A stretch of DNA of 64,000 bases from Bacteroidales bacterium (lineage in GTDB: Bacteria; Bacteroidota; Bacteroidia; Bacteroidales; UBA6680), in contig JAOARD010000046.1 of assembly GCA_025210735.1 (NCBI GenBank), positions 1-64,000 on the forward strand, read 5' to 3'. Shown one piece after another: positions 27,092 through 33,812 of this stretch (positions are counted from its first letter, which is position 1; each line of letters opens with the position of its first letter). The position numbers were made by a program, and so were the translations under genes. The notes beneath the pieces were generated by a model. That model was not told the DNA's origin and made no database searches. It saw only the letters and a program-made list of their open reading frames with translations.

Positions 27092-27337
27092 TCAATCGAC
27101 TACCCCACTTGAAGGATTAGCATTTCCTTTAACTCTATTTGTCGAATTAGAACTTCCTGAATCTTGATTCTTTCCTTTAGGATCTAATGATACTGGTATT
27201 GTCCTCACTGGTCTAGCTTGATTTTTTTCTTCACATATGTTATCACCAATAATACTTTTTTTTATCGGTTTATCAGCAGGATCATGATTTCCAATTTTTT
27301 TCCAATCAAGATTCGTCTCTTTATCTCTAATACTCAT
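27092..27337 (-). CDS. Small hydrophilic protein, last gene of the GIY-YIG operon
   Basis: An 81-residue, strongly charged protein, probably disordered, with no signal peptide or hydrophobic segment. Its ATG (27337) overlaps the stop of the gene before it, so it is likely translated by coupling. Not recognised. Confidence 0.5.
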   Translation of the reverse strand: MSIRDKETNLDWKKIGNHDPADKPIKKSIIGDNICEEKNQARPVRTIPVSLDPKGKNQDSGSSNSTNRVKGNANPSSGVVD

Positions 27338-27861
27338 CTTTTTATATTTTTTAATGTGTCAATAAAATTACAATTTTTTATGTCTCCTTCAAGTTTTATA
27401 ACAGATCCATTATCAAATACTTTTTCTATTTTAATGCCACTATCTGTTGTTTGTCTTGATTTTGCTTTGCTCATGTTAGATATAGTAAAGAAAACAATAA
27501 AACTTATTCCTAAGAATAATGTAATTATAACAATGATATTTAGAATACTTATATGATTATTATCTGTTATTTTATTACCCTCTTCAATATCAATAATTCT
27601 TTTTTTTATTTGAGCTGCCGAAATATAGTGAGCTATGAATCCTACTAATATTGTTAAACTAAAAAAGATTAATGATAAATAGTATATGGGTAGGTGAATA
27701 GAATCCTTTATAGGTACTATATCCTTTAAGAATGTAATACTGATAGCTAAAGCACCACTACTTATATATAATGCTTGCTTGTCAAACTTTTCAATACTAT
27801 ATCCATAGTCATCATATAGGCTATTGATATAATTTTGTTTTACTTTTTCTAAATCCTCCAT
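27334..27861 (-). CDS. Two-TM membrane protein in the GIY-YIG operon
   Basis: A 175-residue protein. An amphipathic N-terminus and a short hydrophobic stretch (33-45) are followed by transmembrane segments at about 57-80 and 107-128 and a ~45-residue C-terminal tail. No known family recognised. Membrane-associated small proteins next to nuclease-like genes are common in defence islands, but that is only an analogy. It starts 3 bases after the GIY-YIG gene stop. Confidence 0.6.
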   Translation of the reverse strand: MEDLEKVKQNYINSLYDDYGYSIEKFDKQALYISSGALAISITFLKDIVPIKDSIHLPIYYLSLIFFSLTILVGFIAHYISAAQIKKRIIDIEEGNKITDNNHISILNIIVIITLFLGISFIVFFTISNMSKAKSRQTTDSGIKIEKVFDNGSVIKLEGDIKNCNFIDTLKNIKR

Positions 27862-27864
27862 AAA

Positions 27865-28176
27865 CTATTGTTTAGTTACACTATTTATCCAATAAGCATA
27901 TATAAATACACTATCCTCATTTCCTCCACCATCTCCTCCTTCTGCACCTTCTTTTAAAAAATACCATTCCACTTCTCGGGCAATATCTACATTCATTGCT
28001 TTTCGAATTATCGGAGCACAAAAAGGTGGATTCATATCAACATTATGTTCTTTTAACCTTCGTTCAGGATCATTGGTAATTCCAATATACCAACCTCTAT
28101 ATGTGGAACAAAAACATCTTTTTATATGCTTTATTATGTCATTAATAATAGTGTCATAATCAAGTTCTTTAGTCAT
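27865..28176 (-). CDS. GIY-YIG-domain protein
   Basis: A 103-residue protein with GWYIGITNDPERRLKEHN at about residues 28-45, the GIY-YIG nuclease core with its conserved Arg, and EVEWYFLKEGAEGGDGGG later, where the Glu could be the metal ligand. Single-domain GIY-YIG proteins cut DNA or act in repair and mobile elements. Start and upstream stop overlap (TAATG at 28174-28178), so it is coupled to the 57-residue gene before it. Confidence 0.7.
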   Translation of the reverse strand: MTKELDYDTIINDIIKHIKRCFCSTYRGWYIGITNDPERRLKEHNVDMNPPFCAPIIRKAMNVDIAREVEWYFLKEGAEGGDGGGNEDSVFIYAYWINSVTKQ

Positions 28177-28349
28177 TACTTCTCCTTTCTTACACCTTTA
28201 AATTTTGTTCCATCTGATTTAATATCCATAAATTGCCCATTCTCTGTATTCCGTTTGACATATTTACCATTTTGTGGATTATAAACTTGCGAGCGTTTTT
28301 TTACTGCTCCATGTCTTTTATTATCGCTAGGTTTACCATTTGTAGCCAT
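28176..28349 (-). CDS. Small basic protein (57 residues), first gene of the GIY-YIG operon
   Basis: A very basic 57-residue protein: RHGAVKKRSQVYNPQNGKYV, KRNTENGQFMDIKSDG, then KFKGVRKEK. This pattern (RSQ..NP..G.YVKR.T..G.F...K...FKGVR.E) belongs to a small uncharacterised family seen in many bacteria. The basic, Gly/Lys-rich make-up suggests nucleic-acid binding. ATG at 28349; its stop overlaps the start of the GIY-YIG gene. Confidence 0.7.
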   Translation of the reverse strand: MATNGKPSDNKRHGAVKKRSQVYNPQNGKYVKRNTENGQFMDIKSDGTKFKGVRKEK

Positions 28350-28537
28350 AATCAAATTTTAAATTAATCAATATGTTTTAACGTATATTACGTTATACCC
28401 GATTAAGTGATCAAATTATATACCAACAATATTGAGTCATACAATTAGATCACATTTGTCATGAAATATATAATATATAGTGACAAAATGACACTTTGTT
28501 TGTATAAACAGCTATACACTTTTTTGTTACCCATTTA

Positions 28538-28671
28538 GCAGGTTCGAGCTGATAACCCGAGCCTGTTTCATGTATGAAAGTAGTTTGTTTTATGCAGGAC
28601 TGTTTTAGTAGTTTGCCTAGGTGTATGGATGTTGCAATGGGCTAGTGTCCGAGCTTCAAGCTTGAACCAGC
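28538..28671 (+). repeat. REP-like element, copy D (shortened), flanks the RAYT gene
   Basis: 134 bp with slightly altered ends (GCAGGTTCGAGCT; AGCTTGAACCAGC) and a deletion of ~20 bp in the middle (GTGTATGGATGTTGCAATGG). It lies 44 bases past the 3' end of the transposase gene. Confidence 0.8.
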
Positions 28672-28715
28672 TAATTGTTGTTGTAATGAATACAAATCTG
28701 AATTAGCTTATTGAT

Positions 28716-29261
28716 TTATAGCTTGTCTATAGGAAAAATTTCCGGATAGCCATAAAAGTTTGCTGCGCTACTATATTTCCAGTGATGTGGTTCTGATACA
28801 AAGCCAGATTTTACAGGGTTATAGTGTATGTAATCTATTTTCTGATCTATTACCTTATTGCTCCATAGCTCAATCGGGTGGTTGTTTTGTTGCCAGAATT
28901 GACCTTTTTTTACATTGCTGTTTCTTTTTCCTGAGAGATAGAACAACCATAGTAACCAATTTCTCCGGCTCTCTTTCGGGTTTTCGGCTATCATCTTTTG
29001 TAGTTTTTTTGATGTGTATGTTTTTAGCTCTTTAATGAGTTGTCCGGGATTACTGTTCTTAGCTCTGAATATTAAATGTACATGGCTTGGTAGTATTACC
29101 CATGCAAATATCTCCATTCCTTTGTTTTTACGACTATATTGCAAACTTTCAGCAATAGTCCACAAGTAATCCTCTCTTATAAATATGTCAATCCAGAAAA
29201 TTGTAGCAAAGCTTACAAAGTATATTCCATTGGGGTTATGAAACTTGTATTTACGGCTCAT
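28716..29261 (-). CDS. REP-associated tyrosine transposase (RAYT, Y1/IS200-like)
   Basis: A 181-residue protein. The HUH motif is WVILPSHVHLIFRAKN (His60, His62), and the likely catalytic Tyr is in KIDYIHYNPVKSGFV (Tyr144/147), with the typical HHWKYSSAANFYG tail. RAYTs nick and join single-stranded DNA at REP-like hairpins. The gene sits exactly between two copies of the REP-like element (28538-28671 and 29355-29510), as in known REP/RAYT units, so it is the likely mobiliser of all six copies in this window. Confidence 0.92.
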   Translation of the reverse strand: MSRKYKFHNPNGIYFVSFATIFWIDIFIREDYLWTIAESLQYSRKNKGMEIFAWVILPSHVHLIFRAKNSNPGQLIKELKTYTSKKLQKMIAENPKESRRNWLLWLFYLSGKRNSNVKKGQFWQQNNHPIELWSNKVIDQKIDYIHYNPVKSGFVSEPHHWKYSSAANFYGYPEIFPIDKL

Positions 29262-29354
29262 ATTGTTTTCATTAAAGCTATTATACTAAAGGTAGTTATT
29301 CTAAATTATAATAGTTTTGCTTTTATATGGTTTTTAATGAATACAACCCAATCT

Positions 29355-29510
29355 GCTGGTTCGAGCTGATAGCTCGGACCGAGCCTGTTTCATGTATGGA
29401 AGTAGTCTGTTTTATGCAGGTTTGTTTTAAGTAGTTTGCTTAGATGTATGGATGTTATGATGTCGGGATATTGCAACGGGCAGGTGTCCGAGCTTCAAGC
29501 TCGAACCAGC
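29355..29510 (+). repeat. REP-like element, copy E, 5' side of RAYT
   Basis: Full length (156 bp) with perfect ends GCTGGTTCGAGCT / AGCTCGAACCAGC. It lies 94 bases upstream of the transposase start. Together with copy D it brackets the gene. A 41-bp tandem array begins 11 bases after its right end. Confidence 0.88.
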
Positions 29511-29520
29511 GTAGGGTCAA

Positions 29521-29740
29521 AGTAGTCAGCGAAAGCGATACTCGCCAATGTTTGAGCCAAAAGTAGACGGCGATAGTGATACTCGCCAATGTTTGAACCA
29601 AAAGTAGACAGCGATAGTGATACTCGCCGATGTTTGAGTCAAAAGTAGACAGCGATAGTGATACTCGCCAATGTTTGAACCAAAAGTAGACAGCGATAGT
29701 GATATTCGCCGATGTTTGTCAAAAGTAGTCAGCGTAAGCT
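29521..29740. repeat. 41-bp tandem repeat, five units and a partial
   Basis: Units start with AGTAG at 29521, 29562, 29603, 29644, 29685 and 29724 (the last interval is 39 bp after a 2-bp loss). Consensus parts: AAAAGTAGACAGCGATAGTG and ATACTCGCCAATGTTTGAAC. Each unit has a small inverted repeat GCGA...TCGC. No unique spacers, so not CRISPR. The minus-strand open frame across it is a by-product. Confidence 0.9.
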
Positions 29741-29903
29741 TTGTTAGTGATTTGTGTTGAGTGTGGTTGATGACTCTCGAAAAAATATCTGAGACGTTAA
29801 ACATAACTTCTAACCAACGTTTATATAATTTATTGTGCTTATATATTTAATATGTCTGAGTAAAGGGTTATTTTAGGGTACTGAAAAATGTATAGTACTA
29901 TTT

Positions 29904-29933
29904 TGTCACATTGAGCGGAGTCGAAATGTGACA
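29904..29933. repeat. Short REP-type palindrome
   Basis: TGTCACATT (29904-29912) pairs with AATGTGACA (29925-29933) around GAGCGGAGTCGA. This ACATTGAGCG..GTCGAAATGT pattern is a widespread intergenic palindrome in Bacteroidota genomes. Unrelated in sequence to the RAYT-linked element. Confidence 0.6.
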
Positions 29934-29970
29934 CTTAGATATATTAGAACAATTATAAACAGATAAGGAT

Positions 29971-30747
29971 ATGAGTTTATTGAATATAGCAATCTGTCAG
30001 TTTGATATTAAGTGGGAGGATAAGGTTACAAACCGCAGTTTTATTGAGCAGCAGGTTGAACAGCTAGCAGATGGTACAGATCTGTTTGTATTGCCGGAGA
30101 TGTTTACTACCGGTTTTACTATGAAATCGGATGCATTTGCTGAGACGATGGATGATGATACTGTAAAGTGGCTTAAAGAGCTTAGTAAAAAGAGCTCTGT
30201 TGCTATTATGGGTAGTATTGTTGCCCGCAATGGCGATAACAGGGTTAACAGAATGTTGTTTGTTAAACCTGATGGCACGGTAGATTATTACGACAAAAAA
30301 CATCTGTTCAGAATGGGAGAGGAGAATGAGAACTATACTGCCGGAACTGAACGTAAGGTGTTTGAGTATAAAGGTATGCGTATATGTCCGCAGATATGTT
30401 ATGATCTTAGGTTTCCGGTATGGAGCCGTAACAGGAACGATTATGATGTACTTGTGTATGTGGCTAACTGGCCAAAGAGCAGGAGAGAGGTTTGGAAGGC
30501 TCTGCTTATGGCACGTGCATTAGAGAATCAGTGTTATGTTGTGGCTGTAAACAGGGTAGGTACCGATGGTATGCAGCTTGATTATAGTGGCGACTCTATG
30601 ATTATAGATTATAAAGGATCTATTATAGCAAGAGCTGTACCGGATAAGGAGGATACAGTGCAGGGCGAGATAAATAGTGAGGAGTTGGAAGATTTCAGAG
30701 AGAAGTTTCCGGCATGGAAGGATGCTGATGATTTTATATTGCAGTAG
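29971..30747 (+). CDS. Nitrilase-family amidohydrolase (omega-amidase, YafV-like)
   Basis: A 258-residue cytosolic enzyme. The catalytic triad is visible: Glu in FVLPEMFTTGF (~43), Lys in YYDKKHLFRMGEE (~110) and Cys in RICPQICYDLRFPVWSRN (~143). The MGEE and RFPVWSRN signatures fit omega-amidase / YafV, which hydrolyses alpha-ketoglutaramate or ketosuccinamate from transamination and methionine salvage. Length matches. Single gene with a strong terminator. Confidence 0.85.
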   Translation: MSLLNIAICQFDIKWEDKVTNRSFIEQQVEQLADGTDLFVLPEMFTTGFTMKSDAFAETMDDDTVKWLKELSKKSSVAIMGSIVARNGDNRVNRMLFVKPDGTVDYYDKKHLFRMGEENENYTAGTERKVFEYKGMRICPQICYDLRFPVWSRNRNDYDVLVYVANWPKSRREVWKALLMARALENQCYVVAVNRVGTDGMQLDYSGDSMIIDYKGSIIARAVPDKEDTVQGEINSEELEDFREKFPAWKDADDFILQ

Positions 30748-30783
30748 TTTTTTAACTCGCAATATTTGACTGAAGATATGTGT

Positions 30784-30824
30784 AAAAAATAGAGGTGATA
30801 CAAAATATATCACCTCTATTTTTT
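30784..30824. terminator. Strong bidirectional terminator
   Basis: A 17-bp stem (AAATAGAGGTGATA with TATCACCTCTATTT core) with a 7-base loop and A/T tracts on both sides, between convergent genes ending at 30747 (+) and 30840 (-). Confidence 0.9.
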
Positions 30825-30839
30825 TATGTTGTTTATCTG

Positions 30840-32864
30840 TTACCAGATTTTTGCTCTTGACTCTATTGGCAGGTGCATTGGGCTGTTCTCTTCAATGCTG
30901 AACGCCTCAATAAACTCAGGCATGTTTGGTAGTGGCCCGTTTACTCTGAACTTACCAAGTGAGTGTACATCCTCTTTTGTACGACGAATAATCTCTGCAT
31001 CGCGGATGTTCTGTGCCCAGATATGTGCATATCCAAGGAAGAAACGCTGTACAGGAGTAAATCCGTCATATCCCATATTGTCTTTATACTGCTTTGTTAA
31101 GTAGAATGCCTCAAGTGAGATGTTAAGACCACCAAGATCGGCAATATTCTCACCAAGCGATAGCTTACCATCTGCATGCATATCGTCTATTACAACAAAA
31201 CCGTTGAACTGATCAATAAGAGTTTGTGTTCTCATCTCAAATCTCTCTGAATCTTCAGGAGTCCACCAGTCATGCAGGTTACCCTCTTTGTCATACTTTC
31301 TTCCCTGATCGTCGAAACCGTGAGTCATCTCGTGTCCTATTACAACACCAATAGCTCCGTAGTTTACAGCATCGTCGGCCTCCATATTAAAGAATGGTGG
31401 TTGAAGTATAGCAGCAGGGAATACAATCTCGTTCATTCCCGGGTTGTAATATGCATTAACCATTTGTGGTGGCATATACCACTGTGCTCTGTCAACCGGC
31501 TTATCAATTTGCGACAGGTAGTACTCTTCATTAAACTTGTTTGCTCTAAGAACATTCATTACATACGAATCGTCTTTAACCTCAAGTTTAGCGTAGCTTC
31601 TCCATTTATCAGGATATCCTATCTTAACAGTTATACCCTCTAACTTCTCTTTAGCTTTAGCTTTTGTAACAGTATCCATCCAGTCAAGATTGTTTATTCT
31701 TGTACTAAACGCAGTTCTAAGGTTTGCAACAAGCTCAAGCATTCTCTCTTTAGCTTCCGGTGGAAAGTATTTAGCAACAAAAAGCTGACCAATAGCTTCG
31801 CTAAGAGCACCGTTTGTAGATCTAAGTACACGTTTCCAACGTGGCTGAATCTCATTGGCTCCCATAAGAGTTTTACCGTAGAAGTTGAAGTTGTTGTTTA
31901 CAAAATCCTCACTTAGGTAGGGCGATGTTGAGTTAATAAGCTTCCATGTAAGGTAGTTTCTCCACTCGTTTATACCTGTTGTTTTAATAAGGTTGTTCAT
32001 ACCATCAACAAACTTAGGCTGCTCAACATTTGCAACTAACAGATCCTGTAATCCAAGTTGAGTGAAGTATGCTCTCCACATAAAGTCAGGTGCATTTGTT
32101 ATAATATCATCAACCTTCATTTTGTTATAGGTTGCTTTAGGGTCTCTGCGCTCAAGACGAGTCATTGATACCTCAGCAAGTTTTGTCTCTGTCATCATAA
32201 CAGAAGCAGCCATTGCTTCAGCATCAGTATCGCTGTTTCCTAAAAGCATAAAAGCCTCTTTTACCATTGCAAGGTATGCTTTACGCATATTTTCAGCTCT
32301 CTCACCCTCTGCAAAGTAGTAATCTCTGTCTGTAAGACCTAGACCTCCTTGTGAGATGTGTGCAATAACCATCTCGCTGTTTTTCTTATCCTGCTCAGGA
32401 TACAGATTAAACAGAGCTGAGATACCGTGCTGGTGGAATGTAGCAACAATACCTGTTATGTCTTCGGTATTAGTAATACCGTAAACTTTCTCAAGCATTG
32501 GCTTTATAGGAGCGTATCCCTCTTTGTTAATCTTTTCGGTATCCATTCCCATTTTGTAGAATGTACCAATCTTGTTAGCTATAGGATCTGTTTGCTCTCC
32601 TTTTGCAGTGTTTTCAACCAGTTCCTTTACTTTCTTTTGCGATTCATCAGCAAGTACATCAAATGATCCGTGTCTTGCTTTGTCTCCCGGAATAGGGTTT
32701 TTCTTAAGCCATCCTCCATTTGCATACTGATAGAAATTCTCACTAGGATCGGCAGTGAGATCCATATTCTCTCTATCAATACCTTTTGGTTTTTTTGTTG
32801 TATCGGTGCAACCGACAAAAGCAACCATTGTGGATATAGCTGCTAATTTGATAACGTGTTTCAT
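30840..32864 (-). CDS. M13-family metalloendopeptidase (PepO/neprilysin-like) lipoprotein
   Basis: A 674-residue protein. Lipoprotein signal ends MVAFVGC. The M13 N-domain is followed by the zinc site VIGHEMTHGFDDQGRKYD (HExxH) and ENIADLGG (third ligand Glu), with substrate-binding VNAYYNPGMNEIVFPAAILQ upstream and the C-terminal conserved W. It degrades peptides at the cell envelope. Usual full length, so intact. Confidence 0.93.
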   Translation of the reverse strand: MKHVIKLAAISTMVAFVGCTDTTKKPKGIDRENMDLTADPSENFYQYANGGWLKKNPIPGDKARHGSFDVLADESQKKVKELVENTAKGEQTDPIANKIGTFYKMGMDTEKINKEGYAPIKPMLEKVYGITNTEDITGIVATFHQHGISALFNLYPEQDKKNSEMVIAHISQGGLGLTDRDYYFAEGERAENMRKAYLAMVKEAFMLLGNSDTDAEAMAASVMMTETKLAEVSMTRLERRDPKATYNKMKVDDIITNAPDFMWRAYFTQLGLQDLLVANVEQPKFVDGMNNLIKTTGINEWRNYLTWKLINSTSPYLSEDFVNNNFNFYGKTLMGANEIQPRWKRVLRSTNGALSEAIGQLFVAKYFPPEAKERMLELVANLRTAFSTRINNLDWMDTVTKAKAKEKLEGITVKIGYPDKWRSYAKLEVKDDSYVMNVLRANKFNEEYYLSQIDKPVDRAQWYMPPQMVNAYYNPGMNEIVFPAAILQPPFFNMEADDAVNYGAIGVVIGHEMTHGFDDQGRKYDKEGNLHDWWTPEDSERFEMRTQTLIDQFNGFVVIDDMHADGKLSLGENIADLGGLNISLEAFYLTKQYKDNMGYDGFTPVQRFFLGYAHIWAQNIRDAEIIRRTKEDVHSLGKFRVNGPLPNMPEFIEAFSIEENSPMHLPIESRAKIW

Positions 32865-32976
32865 ATTAAATTAACTGTTTTGTTTAGGCTGGTATCCATT
32901 TTCTGGTGGAGTTTATGGATACCTGTAGCCTGTTTTGTTTCGTTTTTGATATTTGTATTTGTTAATAGTTTAATAG

Positions 32977-32984
32977 CAAAATTA
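32977..32984 (-). promoter_or_regulatory. -7 promoter box TAATTTTG for the M13 gene
   Basis: Perfect TAnnTTTG on the minus strand, with a TTTG 21 bases further upstream at about 33006-33009. It overlaps the 3' end of the response-regulator gene and would give a 5' leader of about 105 bases. Confidence 0.5.
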
Positions 32985-33812
32985 AATAACAGAAAGGAAA
33001 TTCTGCAAACTTTCCTTAGAATCCAGGCCTATTTTTTTCCTTAGTCTTGATCTGGAAACCTTTACACTGTCGGGGCTTTGATACAGAAGCGATGCAATAT
33101 CTTTGGTATTCATGCCAAGTTTAAGGAATGTACATAGTTTTATCTCAGCAGGAGTGAGGTCCGGGAACTTCTCAAGCAGTGTTTTTGTAAAGTTACTGTG
33201 TACCGACTGGAAGGTAATATCGAATCGTTGCCAGCTGTCCATGCGTATTCTTGCATCTATATCCTGAATAACCTTATTTATCTCTGCTTTGCTGTTGTCA
33301 TCGTCAAGCGAATCATATACGTTTTGCAGTTTTTTTGTTATCTGTATGTTAAATTTGTTTGACTGTATAAGATAGAGAGTATTCTCTGCAAGTTCTCTGT
33401 TTTTTGTCTCAACAATTGTTTTATGGTATTGTGCTATTGTTAATGCAGAGTGTATTCTTGCAATAAGCTCAACCCCATCAATAGGTTTTCTGATATAGTC
33501 AACAGCTCCGGCTGCAAGGGCTTTCTCAAGGCTGGTTGAACTTAGCATAACTCCTGTAGACATAATAACAGGTATATCTTTTGTTGTCTCCTCAGCTTTT
33601 AATTTGTTTATTAGTTCAAGACCATCCATTCCGGGCATATCCCAATCTGTAATAATAATGTCCGGAACAATCTTTTTTGCAAGTTCAAGACCTTTATTTC
33701 CGCCAAGTGCCTGATAGATTAAGTAGTCGGGGTGACTCTTCTCAATCATAGATATTATTACATTCAGGTTAGTTGCATGATCGTCAATAATCAATATTTT
33801 ATTGTTTTCCAT
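32982..33812 (-). CDS. Response regulator, receiver domain plus LuxR/GerE-type HTH
   Basis: A 276-residue protein. Receiver domain: KILIIDDHATNLN (acidic pocket), DIIITDWDMPGMDG with phospho-acceptor Asp, PVIMSTG (Thr/Ser) and IRKPID (Lys). A ~60-residue helical linker follows, then DLTPAEIKLCTFLKLGMNTK and SPDSVKVSRSRLRKKIGLDS, a LuxR-like winged/HTH region of the type attached to TPR histidine kinases. Start overlaps the 3' end of the kinase gene by 14 bases: cognate pair. Confidence 0.9.
   Translation of the reverse strand: MENNKILIIDDHATNLNVIISMIEKSHPDYLIYQALGGNKGLELAKKIVPDIIITDWDMPGMDGLELINKLKAEETTKDIPVIMSTGVMLSSTSLEKALAAGAVDYIRKPIDGVELIARIHSALTIAQYHKTIVETKNRELAENTLYLIQSNKFNIQITKKLQNVYDSLDDDNSKAEINKVIQDIDARIRMDSWQRFDITFQSVHSNFTKTLLEKFPDLTPAEIKLCTFLKLGMNTKDIASLLYQSPDSVKVSRSRLRKKIGLDSKESLQNFLSVI

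Noticed and set aside
29526..29804. 92-residue minus-strand frame over the 41-bp array
   Set aside because: It is repeat-derived, with low complexity and no start signal.
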